Under the pieces are notes generated by a model. The model did not search any database and was not told the origin of the DNA. It worked only from the letters and a program-made list of their open reading frames with translations. Positions 35,926 through 44,327 of a stretch of DNA of 64,000 bases are shown in pieces. The translations under genes were made by a program, and so were the position numbers. Each line of letters starts with the position of its first letter. Within the stretch, counting starts at the first letter, position 1. This DNA comes from JBDIAG01 sp047974565 (GTDB taxonomy: Bacteria > Actinomycetota > Actinomycetes > Actinomycetales > CAWJMD01), in contig JBKECN010000040.1 of NCBI GenBank assembly GCA_047974565.1, positions 25,238-89,237 of the forward strand. Direction: 5' to 3'.

Positions 35926-35949
35926 ACTCGCAGCAACAAACTCGCAGCA
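35926..35949 (+). promoter_or_regulatory. direct repeat upstream of fruA
   Basis: ACTCGCAGCA occurs at 35926-35935 and again at 35940-35949, 19 nt before the fruA ATG. The 35679-35967 gap (289 nt) is otherwise featureless apart from a weak ATCCCG/CGGGAT hairpin near 35693-35717. Confidence 0.4.
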
Positions 35950-35967
35950 CTATTTGAGAGGATCCTG

Positions 35968-38073
35968 ATGAATCAGCCGATCATCACCACGGATCTCGTC
36001 TCGCTGGACGCCAATATCGGCGCCACGAAGGACGAGGTCATCGCCCACCTGGCCGGTCTCGTCGCCGCAGCCGGGCGCGCCAGCAGCGCCGAAGGCCTCA
36101 TCGCCTCGGCGATGGAGCGCGAGGCCCAGTCCGCCACCGGTCTGCCCGGCGGCATCGGCATCCCGCACTGCCGCAGCGAGGCCGTGAACACCGCATCGCT
36201 CGGCTTCGCCCGGCTCGACCCCAAGGTCGACTTCGGTGCCCCGGACGGCCCGGCAGACCTGGTCTTCCTCATCGCAGCCCCGGCAGGCGGTGGCCAGGAG
36301 CACCTGCAACTGCTCACCAAGCTCGCCCGCTCCCTGGTGCGCAAGGAGTTCACCCAGTCGCTGCGAGACGCCGCCACCAAGGAGGAACTCGTCCAGTTGG
36401 TGATGGACGTCGTGGAGCCCGCCCCCGAGGGCGGGGCCGGCGCGGCCACCACCCAGAAGGCCGCGGCCGCCGGTGGTGCCGCCACGGCCGCCGGTGGTGC
36501 GGCGACCGCGACGTCCGCGCCCAGCGGTGACCGGTACCTGGTGGCGATCACCGCCTGCCCGACCGGCATCGCACACACGTACATGGCCGCCGACTCCCTG
36601 GCCCAGGCCGGTGACGAGATGGGCGTCCCGGTCAAGGTGGAGACCCAGGGTTCCTCCGCGACCACTCCGCTCGAGGCGGACGTGATCAAGAACGCGACCG
36701 GGGTCATCTTCGCTACCGACGTGGGCGTCAAGGGGCGGGAGCGGTTTGCCGGGTTGCCGGTGGTCGCCTCCGGCGTCAAGCGCGCCATCAACGAGCCGAA
36801 GAAGATGATCGAAGAGGCCCTGGCGCACGCCGACAACCCCAACGGGCCCCGGGTGGAGGCCGGCTCCGGCGCGGCGGCCAGCTCCGGCGGCGACAGCGGC
36901 GGCGGTGGCGACGTCGGCTTCGGCACCAGGCTCCGCCAGGTGTTGATGACCGGTGTGTCGTACATGATCCCGTTCGTCGCGGCGGGTGGTCTGCTCATCG
37001 CCCTCGGCTTCCTCGTGGGTGGCTACTCCATCGCCAATGTCGCCGACAGCGTCCTGACGAACTTCTCCCCGACCAACCTGCCCTCGGTCGATGCCCTGGT
37101 GGCCCTGGCCGATGAGGCAGGCAGCCCGCTGAGTGCTGAGGCCATCGGAGCGCTCCCGACCAGCGGCTTCCTGCTCTTCCTCGGCGCGGCCCTGTTCAAG
37201 CTGGGTGGCCTGGCCTTCGGCTTCCTCGTCCCGGCACTGGCCGGCTACATCGCCTTCGGCATCGCCGACCGTCCCGGCATCGCCCCGGGCTTCCTGATGG
37301 GCTCGCTGGCGGTGTTCACCGGCGGCGGCTTCATCGGCGGTCTGATCGGTGGTCTGATGGCCGGTTACGTCGCGCTGAAGATCAGCCAGCTCAAGGTTCC
37401 CCGCTGGCTGGCCGGGCTGATGCCGGTCGTCATCATCCCGCTCGGCACCAGCCTTATCGTCGGCCTGCTGTACATCTTCCTGCTGGCCCGCCCGACCGCC
37501 GCCATCCAGAGCGGGTTGACCAACTGGCTGAACGGCCTCACCGGTGCCTCGGCGATCCTGCTCGGCGTGATCCTCGGCCTGATGATGTGCTTCGACCTCG
37601 GCGGGCCGGTGAACAAGGCCGCGTACACCTTCGCCACCGCGGGCCTGTCGATCGACAGCGAGGCGTCCATGCAGATCATGGCCGCGGTGATGGCCGCCGG
37701 CATGGTCCCGCCGCTGGCGATGGCCCTGGCCACCACGCTGCGTCCGCAGCTGTTCACCGAGCCGGAGCGCGAGAACGGCAAGGCCGCCTGGCTGCTGGGC
37801 GCCTCGTTCATCTCCGAGGGCGCCATCCCGTTCGCCGCGTCCGACCCGCTGCGGGTGATCCCGCCATGCATGGTGGGTGGCGCGATCACCGGCGCGATGG
37901 TGATGGCCACCGGCGTCACCCTCAAGGCTCCGCACGGCGGGATCTTCGTCTTCTTCGCCATGGGCAGGCCGGTGATGTTCTTCGTCTCGCTGATCGTCGG
38001 CTTCGTCGTCGCCGGACTGGGCGTCGTGGCGCTGAAGTCCGCCGCCAAGCGGCCCGTCCCGGTGGCCGCCTGA
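35968..38073 (+). CDS. fruA: PTS fructose transporter, IIABC
   Basis: A 701-residue fructose permease in A-B-C order. The IIA domain (residues 1-150) has its phospho-histidine in GIGIPHCRSE (His67). The IIB domain (about 178-280) has Cys197 in ITACPTGIAHTYMAADSL. The IIC domain (from about 315) has eight to ten helices and ends near residue 695. An Ala/Gly/Thr linker joins A and B, and a Gly/Ser linker joins B and C. GAGAGGA precedes the ATG. Confidence 0.96.
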   Translation: MNQPIITTDLVSLDANIGATKDEVIAHLAGLVAAAGRASSAEGLIASAMEREAQSATGLPGGIGIPHCRSEAVNTASLGFARLDPKVDFGAPDGPADLVFLIAAPAGGGQEHLQLLTKLARSLVRKEFTQSLRDAATKEELVQLVMDVVEPAPEGGAGAATTQKAAAAGGAATAAGGAATATSAPSGDRYLVAITACPTGIAHTYMAADSLAQAGDEMGVPVKVETQGSSATTPLEADVIKNATGVIFATDVGVKGRERFAGLPVVASGVKRAINEPKKMIEEALAHADNPNGPRVEAGSGAAASSGGDSGGGGDVGFGTRLRQVLMTGVSYMIPFVAAGGLLIALGFLVGGYSIANVADSVLTNFSPTNLPSVDALVALADEAGSPLSAEAIGALPTSGFLLFLGAALFKLGGLAFGFLVPALAGYIAFGIADRPGIAPGFLMGSLAVFTGGGFIGGLIGGLMAGYVALKISQLKVPRWLAGLMPVVIIPLGTSLIVGLLYIFLLARPTAAIQSGLTNWLNGLTGASAILLGVILGLMMCFDLGGPVNKAAYTFATAGLSIDSEASMQIMAAVMAAGMVPPLAMALATTLRPQLFTEPERENGKAAWLLGASFISEGAIPFAASDPLRVIPPCMVGGAITGAMVMATGVTLKAPHGGIFVFFAMGRPVMFFVSLIVGFVVAGLGVVALKSAAKRPVPVAA

Positions 38074-38109
38074 GCCGGCCCGGCACCGGTCCCAGGCGGA
38101 TGCGATCTG

Positions 38110-38146
38110 CACGATCGTGACGCACGCCACGATTGGGCACTAGCAT
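38110..38146 (+). promoter_or_regulatory. ptsH promoter with palindrome over the -35
   Basis: GTGACG (38117-38122), 18 nt, then TAGCAT (38141-38146) form a plausible promoter. A perfect 10-bp palindrome CACGATCGTG (38110-38119) overlaps the -35, and CACGATTG recurs near 38129. This suggests an operator. Confidence 0.5.
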
Positions 38147-38180
38147 CACCCGCGTACATCCCTCACCCCGAAGGAGAGAC

Positions 38181-38441
38181 ATGGCAAGCAAGACCGTGAA
38201 GGTGGGCTCGTCCGTGGGCCTGCACGCCCGTCCGGCCGCGATCATCGCCCAGGCAGCCACCGAGGCCGGCGTTCCGGTCTCCCTCGCCACCGCCGGCGGC
38301 GACCCGGTGGACGCGGGTTCGGCGCTGCTCATCATGACCCTCGGCGCCAAGTGTGGCGACGAGGTCACCGTGGAGAGCGACGACGACGCTGCCATGGCCA
38401 AGATCGCCGATCTGGTCGAGCAGGACCTCGACGCCAGCTGA
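38181..38441 (+). CDS. ptsH: phosphocarrier protein HPr
   Basis: An 86-residue HPr that carries phosphate from enzyme I to the IIA domain. The active His is in GLHARPAA near residue 15, and the regulatory serine region is SALLIMTLG. ATG 38181 has AAGGAGAG upstream. It follows fruA by about 105 nt and has its own promoter and a strong terminator. Confidence 0.95.
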   Translation: MASKTVKVGSSVGLHARPAAIIAQAATEAGVPVSLATAGGDPVDAGSALLIMTLGAKCGDEVTVESDDDAAMAKIADLVEQDLDAS

Positions 38442-38454
38442 TCGGAAACACCGC

Positions 38455-38487
38455 AACGGCCCGTCCCCGCATCGGGGGCGGGCCGTT
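38455..38487 (+). terminator. strong hairpin terminator after ptsH
   Basis: Arms AACGGCCCG-T-CCCC and GGGG-G-CGGGCCGTT close a five-base loop. It lies 14 nt after the ptsH stop and ends the PTS block. A poly-T tail is weak, as is common in actinomycetes. Confidence 0.85.
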
Positions 38488-38615
38488 CGGTCTCGTCCGG
38501 CCGTCGTCGCGACGTCGACGAACTCGCCCAGGGCATCACCCAACTCCTGGCCAAGTAGAGAGAACGCAGGGGGCCCGCACCGTGGTGGCGATTGGCAGGC
38601 CCGCAGGAGCAGGCT

Positions 38616-38860
38616 GAGACGTGGATCGCACTGGCGGACTTCGTGGCCTGGCTCGTGCACAGGTATGACCTAGTCGAGGATGTTCCGCACTCCTGGTGGC
38701 GACATCCGCCGGTCGTGGAACACCCGACCGCGCTCATGGTGGCCTAAGACGCCGCATACCGGTCCGGTTCGACACCCAGCAAGGAAACCATCTACTACTG
38801 GCATGACCGGTGGTTGCCCAGCACACGCGCCGAGGTCGCCCGGCACACCAAGGCATGCTT
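38616..38860 (+). pseudogene. DUF4913-like remnant
   Basis: Translation in one frame gives ETWIALADFVAWLVHRYDL, then WWRHPPVVEHPTALMVA, a TAA at 38745, and downstream in the same frame DAAYRSGS, YYWHDRWL and TKACLSQRTHH. The pattern of Trp, His and Tyr positions resembles DUF4913 proteins common on actinobacterial plasmids and ICEs. The stop falls where a Trp is usual. No start is identifiable. The surrounding 38488-39096 has no other gene I can support; an imperfect palindrome lies at 39005-39025. Confidence 0.4.
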
Positions 38861-39096
38861 GTCACAGCGGACCCACCATGCGACCCAGGCCATGAACTGG
38901 GACCACGAACCGACATGCCGGGCAACCTCACGACGGACCCACACCAGGAGTGATCACCCCGGGTTCGACAGCCGGCCCGGATTGGAAGGTCGGGTTTGCC
39001 CTACTTCCCACGATATTCCGTGGAATCATGACCACCGCTCCACCCCTCGTGGTGGCGCACCAGTCGGGAGTCCACCACCAAGGGAATTGAGGTCAC

Positions 39097-39417
39097 GTGC
39101 TGCTACCCGACGAGGTGCACAGCACCCAAACCACCCGGGACCGGCTCGCGGATGTCCTGGACAGCGTCAACACCGGCCGATCCTGGGTTTTCGGCGGACG
39201 CGCCGCAGACGCAGTCATGGTCCACTGGACAGTGTTCGAGCGCCTCGTCACGGACGCCCTCGCACTGGACCTAAACGCGCACCCCGAACTAGACCGACGA
39301 CTGTCACACCCGTCCGGGCCGGCAGCCGTCCCGTTGGCTGAGGTCGCACACTGGCTCGGAACCGCCAGCGACGATCCCACGCCGGTGAACCTGTGGCCAA
39401 CCGCGTGGACGACCTGA
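39097..39417 (+). CDS. hypothetical protein (accessory island)
   Basis: A 106-residue ORF with GTG start and GAGG upstream. I do not recognise a family. It overlaps the next ORF by 25 nt in another frame, so the two could be one gene broken by a frameshift. It lies in the degraded island. Confidence 0.45.
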   Translation: MLLPDEVHSTQTTRDRLADVLDSVNTGRSWVFGGRAADAVMVHWTVFERLVTDALALDLNAHPELDRRLSHPSGPAAVPLAEVAHWLGTASDDPTPVNLWPTAWTT

Positions 39418-39677
39418 TGCGGTTCCCGTCCAACCGCGACGGTGGTGAGGTGCTCGACACGATCACCGGCATCACCCGCCAACAGGATCTCGGTGCGCCG
39501 GTCACAGGCCGCGCGCAACTGCGGCGGATCGTCTGCCGGGCAGGTGACACCCCTATGAAGGTCATCCACCAGCACGACCAAGTCATCGCCGTCACCGAAC
39601 TGACCACATCGGCCGCCCTCGCCCTGCACTACGGCACCCTCGACCCCGCCGTCCCGACCCCACGACGAGCCACGTGA
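39393..39677 (+). CDS. hypothetical protein (accessory island)
   Basis: A 94-residue ORF (GTG start) of unknown family with a single Cys (RRIVCRAGD). It overlaps the previous ORF and overlaps the pentapeptide gene by GTGA, so the three may be co-translated. It might be the C-terminal half of the preceding gene. Confidence 0.45.
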   Translation: MANRVDDLMRFPSNRDGGEVLDTITGITRQQDLGAPVTGRAQLRRIVCRAGDTPMKVIHQHDQVIAVTELTTSAALALHYGTLDPAVPTPRRAT

Positions 39678-40885
39678 AAAAAGCCAGGCCCACCATGGAG
39701 AAGGTCGACCGCTTTCGACTGGCGGAAGGCGGCAGGCTTCAGCGGATATCTGCCCGGGCAAGGCAAGGGTGGGGACGTACCGCGAATGAGCGGTACATCC
39801 TCGTCGTACTGGTCCTCACCGGATTCTTGACGCTCGTCGTGGTGTGGGTCGTGACAGCGATGGGCTCGCCCACCCCCTCCGGTCTGGACTGGACTCCGGA
39901 CAGTCATGGCATCCGCCCATCCCTGTTCGACGTAGCCCGCGCAGCCGCCCCACTAGCGGGCATCTTTGCCGCTGCGATCCTGGCCGGCGCAGCACTCCTA
40001 CGCCAACGCTCCACCGACCTCGAGCTCGAACACGAGGCCGTCGCCGCCCTACATACCCGCTACACCGAGGCAGCCAAACAACTCGGAGACGAGAAGGCCG
40101 CAGTTCGCCTCGCCGGCGTCTACGCCATGGCCGCACTGGCCGACGACTGGCTCAACCGCGGCAACACCGCCGACGCTCAAGCCTGCGTCAACGTCCTATG
40201 CGCCTACCTACGGATGCCCAGGGCCAGCGACGAAGAAACGCAGGACCAGGACGAGGCGCAGGACCAGGACAGAGATCAAGAGACCCCCGTCCGCGACGCC
40301 ATCATCGCCGCCCTGACAAGCCACCGAGACATCCTCCATGGCACGTGGAAGTCACTCGACTTCAACCTCAAGGCAGCCAACCTGGCCGGGGCGAACCTGA
40401 CCAGGGCGAACCTGACCGAGGCGGACCTGACCAAAGCGGACCTCGAAAGGGCGAACCTGGCCGGGGCGACCCTGACCGGGGCGAACCTGACCTGGGCGAA
40501 CCTCGACGGGGCGGACCTGGACGCGGCGACCCTGACCGCGGCGAACCTGACCGAGGCGTACCTGACCGAGGCGGACCTGACCGAGGCGGACCTGCGCGGG
40601 GCGAACCTGACCGAGGCGGACCTGCGCGGGGCGGACCTGACCGAGGCGAACCTGACCGAGGCGAACCTGGACGAGGCGAACCTGACCGAGGCGAACCTGC
40701 GCAGGGCGAACCTGACCGAGGCGAACCTGACCGAGGCGAACCTGCGCAGGGCGAACCTGACCGAGGCGACCCTGACCGAGGCGAACCTGAGCAAGGCGAA
40801 CCTGAGCAAGGCAAACCTGAGCAAGGCAAACCTGACCGACACGAACCTGACCGACACGAACCTAACCGCCACGTCACCGTTCTGA
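39674..40885 (+). CDS. membrane-anchored pentapeptide repeat protein
   Basis: A 403-residue protein. Residues about 35-60 and 92-115 are membrane helices. Then comes RYTEAAKQLGDEKAAVRLAGVYAMAALADDW, a segment often found before pentapeptide repeats, an acidic Gln/Asp stretch, and 33 pentapeptides (mostly ANLTE/ADLTE) from residue 235 to near the end. The repeats should form a right-handed quadrilateral beta-helix. The role is unknown; DNA mimicry is known in some relatives but is only a guess here. The GTG start overlaps the preceding stop; ATG 39695 is an alternative. Confidence 0.82.
   Translation: MKKARPTMEKVDRFRLAEGGRLQRISARARQGWGRTANERYILVVLVLTGFLTLVVVWVVTAMGSPTPSGLDWTPDSHGIRPSLFDVARAAAPLAGIFAAAILAGAALLRQRSTDLELEHEAVAALHTRYTEAAKQLGDEKAAVRLAGVYAMAALADDWLNRGNTADAQACVNVLCAYLRMPRASDEETQDQDEAQDQDRDQETPVRDAIIAALTSHRDILHGTWKSLDFNLKAANLAGANLTRANLTEADLTKADLERANLAGATLTGANLTWANLDGADLDAATLTAANLTEAYLTEADLTEADLRGANLTEADLRGADLTEANLTEANLDEANLTEANLRRANLTEANLTEANLRRANLTEATLTEANLSKANLSKANLSKANLTDTNLTDTNLTATSPF
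40376..40870 (+). repeat. 33 tandem 15-bp repeats in the pentapeptide gene
   Basis: Consensus GCGAACCTGACCGAG encodes ANLTE. Most copies differ by only one to three bases. The array is uninterrupted and in frame, and all six frames stay largely open across it, which produces spurious antisense ORFs. Confidence 0.92.
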
Positions 40886-40903
40886 GGCTGACCCCTTCTT
40901 GCT

Positions 40904-43206
40904 TCAGAGGTGCGGGCCCGCAGGGTCGGCGGGGGAGGGAAGGTCGTCTCTAAGGCGAGAGTGGCTAGCTTGGTTATCGATGTCGGTGATCACGTTGCGG
41001 ACCCGAGATGCACTTGTGTTGGTTGGGTTCTGGCAAGCCAGCCAGTCTGTGCGCTGGGTCGGGTCGGTGGGTTCTGGGCCGTAGGGGTCGTGGGGGGTGG
41101 TGATGTTGTAATGGTGGCGGTAGGCGGTGATGGTGGCCAGGTGAGTGAGGCAGTCGGCATGGGCGTTCTCGTCTGTGGGCTCTGGACCTAGACAGGTGAG
41201 CCACGAGGGGCGGTTGTCGAGGGTGTCGTAGGTGGCTTGGCAGGTGGCGTGGATGATCCGGTCGTGGAGGGCCTTGAGGTGGGGGTCGGCGGGGGAAGGG
41301 AGCCATGTGGGCGCCCATTGTGGGGTGGCGGCGAGGCGTTGGGCGTGCTGAAGGGCGCTGTGGATGCGTGTGGTGGTGGTACTGGTGGAGGGGCCGATTC
41401 GGCTGGTCAGGAGGGCTTCGGGGCTGAGACCGGCGGTCTGGGCGGCGTCGATGAGCCCGGCGAGGTGAGACCGTTGGCCCGTGGTGAGGTGCTCGTAGTC
41501 CTCGAGTGTGGCCAGGAGGGTGTCGTGGCGGTGGGGGTCGATATGGGTGTGGTGATCGAGGTATTCGGTGATGAGGTCGGCGAGGGTGGGTCCGGGGTCG
41601 GGGTCTATGACGCCGAGGTCCAGGAGCGCTTCATGGCGGGCGTCGCGGGTGGGGTCGGCGCCGGGAGTGGCGTCGAGGGTCTTGGCCGAGGGCGGTGATG
41701 GTGTCAGTGTCCAGGTTGCCGTGCGGGCCGGTGACGGTGGCGAACAGGGCCGTGTAGGTGGTGACCAGGGCGTGGCCTCCACCGAGAGTGTCTGCGGTGG
41801 CGAGGGCCAGTTGGTTCCAGTCGCGGGTCGGGGTGGCGCGGATGAGGGTGGCGGCATGGCGGGCCGCGTGGACGCGGGCTTCTGCGGTTTCGGGAGTGCC
41901 GGTGAGGTCACGAGTGAGGAGGGTGCGGGCAAGGAGTGGAGGGGGGTGGGCGAGGTCGAGGGCGAGGGTGGTGGGTAGGGCTGCGGCTGGCTCGTCACCG
42001 CCGGTGAGGATCAGTGCGCGTGGGGTGATGCCGCAGTTACTGAGTTTGTCGTGATCGGCGTGGGCGGCTTTGCGGCCACCGGGGTCGTCGTCGGTGGCCA
42101 CCGGGACAGCGTCGGTGGCGCTTGGTGTGCGGCGTCGGTGAGTAAGTCGACCTGGGCCTGGGTGAGTGCGGTGCCCCATCGGAGCCGGGCCGTAGGTGGG
42201 ACGGACTGGCCAAGGTGATGGCGATCGCGTCGAAGGCACCCTCGACCCGGACGGGGGTGGCACGCACCGTCCCGATGGCGATCGCTGGTCTCCGCCCAGC
42301 CGAACAGGGTACCGCCTTTGGTGAACAGGTCGGTGGCGGGGAGGTTGATGTACTTGGGGACATCGGGTCCAGCGTTTGGAGCGGCACGCCCAGTGAAGCC
42401 CACCAGCGGCCCGTCCGGTGCATGGATGCCGAAGGCGACGCGATCACGGAGGACGTCGATCAGGCTGTCTCGACGGCTCCATCGGGCTCGGCCCGCTTCG
42501 ACGAGTTCGTCGTCGGTCGCTGCGGCACTGGCCCGAAGGTGGTCGACCAGTGCCCTCCACCCGGACGGTGCATAGCCCACCGTCCACCCGCTGTCGATAG
42601 GTCGGCGCCGAACCGGGACCGGACGTAGTGCGCGGCAGGAGAATCCGGCCGGTAAGCCTCGGTATAGAAGCGTGCAGCGGCCTCAGCCAACTCCGCGAGG
42701 CGGTCAACGCTGAATCGGGCACGGCTGTCCTCGGCGCTATCAACGACCGATCCCTCTTCCGCATCCAGAGGTAGAGCCTGACCAGGCGCTTCAGGCAGGT
42801 TCGACTGACGCGAGTCGTGCTCCCTTGCCACTTCCCGGAGCAGGGCTTCGATCTCCTCGTCCGCCCGCTCAGGATCGGGACCAAGTTCCGCCTCTTCCGC
42901 CGGCGGACTCGCGAGATCGCTGATGCGCCACGCCAGACAGGTGGCCAGGTACTGGATCCCGGGCGCGCCAGCCGCTTCCCAAGGACCGATCAAAAGCCGC
43001 AGCGTCGGCGAGCAGTTGCTCGGATGAGACCCCGGTACGCATGCACGCACATCCACGGCTGTGATCAGTGCCGCACAGGAGGGATCGGCAAGGACGTGCA
43101 CGGCCGGCTCACCCGAATAGAGGGCCATCAGGTAGTCCGCCCACGCCGGCCGTCCGCGGCTCGAAGGTGAGGGCGCGAAAACAGGTCCCAAAATCGCCGC
43201 CGACAC
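40904..43206 (-). pseudogene. decayed primase/Toprim-type plasmid or ICE protein
   Basis: Read on the minus strand, family-like sequence jumps between frames at least five times. The pieces are: a leading segment to about 42585 (ending RFYTEAYRPDSPAAHYVRSR); a DnaG-like segment (GYAPSGWRALVDHLRA, FGIHAPDGPLVGFTGRA, PKYINLPATDLFTKGG) to about 42290; a Toprim core VRVEGAFDAIAITLA (42214-42258); GTALTQAQVDLLTDAAHQ; VATDDDPGGRKAA (about 42063-42101); and a C-terminal stretch from about 41680 to 40904. The whole would be about 760 residues if intact. It is probably non-functional. The assignment rests on motif resemblance. Confidence 0.65.
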
Positions 43207-43342
43207 GGGACTACAGTGCGTCCGCTGTCTCTTCGGCTGGTAGTGGCCGACGAGCCAGTGCTTCGCCGACCACGGCCGGGATATCGTTCCCCGCCTTCAG
43301 GTTGACGAGGCGTCAGGATCCCGACCTGTTCGGCGGTCTCCT

Positions 43343-43357
43343 AGGCTGACCCGGGTG
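43343..43357 (+). promoter_or_regulatory. TAGGCT -10 element, leaderless start
   Basis: TAGGCT (43342-43347) lies 7 nt before GTG 43355, and no ribosome site is visible. The 43207-43354 gap holds nothing else clear. Confidence 0.4.
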
Positions 43358-44161
43358 AGCATGGCGCAGCTGGTGGCCCTCGACATCGACGGCACCCTCA
43401 TCCACTACGACGGCCGGATGTCCGATCGGGTCACCGCCGCGTTGTCCCAGGCGGCCGAGCGCGGGCATCACCTGGTGATCGCCACCGGGCGTTCGGTGAC
43501 GGGTTCCATGGACGTGATGGCCCAGGCCGGCCTGCTGCATGGTCTGGGGGTCTTCTCCAATGGCGCCCTCACCTGTCGTCTCGACCCGAGCGCACCGCAC
43601 GGCTACCAGGTGACCAACCTCGTCACCTTCGACCCGACCTCGGTGATCGCGATGGTCCGCGAACACCTGCCGGACGCCCTCTTCGCCGTCGAAGATCTGG
43701 ACGGCATCAAGATCAGCCGCGAATGGCCCGGCGACAACGAGATCGCCGGCCGTGTCGACGTAGTGCCGCTGGAGCAGATGCTCGCCCAGCCGACCACCCG
43801 GGTGGTCGTATACAGCCCCGACCACGACGCGGAGGAGTTCGCCGAGGTGGTCGGACGGATCGGCCTGCACGGCGTCGAATACTCCATCGGGTACAGCGCC
43901 TGGCTCGACCTGGCCCCCGCCGGGGTGTCCAAGGCCAGTGCCCTGGAGCAGGTGCGTCGCGAGCTGGGCGTCGACCCCGAGCACACCATCGCGCTGGGGG
44001 ATGGACGCAACGACCTGGAGATGCTGACCTGGGCCGCCCGCGGGATCGCGATGGGCAACGCCCACGACGACCTCAAGGCGGTGGCCGACGAGATCGGCCC
44101 CGATGTGCGCGAGGACGGAGCCGCGGTACTGCTGGAGTCTCTGCCCGAGGTCCGGCCGTGA
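43355..44161 (+). CDS. HAD-superfamily (Cof-type) phosphatase
   Basis: A 268-residue haloacid-dehalogenase hydrolase with motif I ALDIDGTLI, motif II IATGRS and motif III/IV LGDGRNDLEMLTWA. The C2-type cap places it with sugar-phosphate or cofactor phosphatases. The physiological substrate is unknown. GTG 43355 is favoured by the -10 spacing; ATG 43361 is also in frame. Confidence 0.9.
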   Translation: MSMAQLVALDIDGTLIHYDGRMSDRVTAALSQAAERGHHLVIATGRSVTGSMDVMAQAGLLHGLGVFSNGALTCRLDPSAPHGYQVTNLVTFDPTSVIAMVREHLPDALFAVEDLDGIKISREWPGDNEIAGRVDVVPLEQMLAQPTTRVVVYSPDHDAEEFAEVVGRIGLHGVEYSIGYSAWLDLAPAGVSKASALEQVRRELGVDPEHTIALGDGRNDLEMLTWAARGIAMGNAHDDLKAVADEIGPDVREDGAAVLLESLPEVRP

Positions 44162-44272
44162 ATGGCCCGCATCGACCCGTACGCCCGGTGCAGCGCCGAC
44201 TCCTGCGGCGAGGTGCGTGCCCAGCTTTCACGGCCCGCCACCGTGACCAGCGTGACCAGCGCGCCGGGCGAG

Positions 44273-44326
44273 TCACGGTGAGGCCAGTGCTCACGGTGGG
44301 GCCAGTGCTCACGGTGAGGCCAGGGC
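44273..44326. repeat. three 18-bp tandem repeats before pabB
   Basis: Three adjacent copies of TCACGGTGAGGCCAGTGC (44273-44290, 44291-44308, 44309-44326), each later copy with one change. The pabB GTG begins 2 nt after the last copy. A CGTGACCAG doublet lies just upstream. Confidence 0.88.
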
Positions 44327-44327
44327 G

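Noticed and set aside
35950..38130. A 726-codon open frame antisense to fruA
   Set aside because: fruA is unmistakable on the plus strand; the antisense frame lacks motifs and is a codon-bias shadow.
40376..40870. CRISPR-like array
   Set aside because: Repeats are contiguous 15-mers without spacers and lie inside a coding frame.
40276..40877. Antisense proteins made of VRFAS or GSPRS repeats
   Set aside because: They are products of the 15-bp array being open in every frame; only the plus-strand frame gives the known A(D/N)LxX pentapeptide fold.
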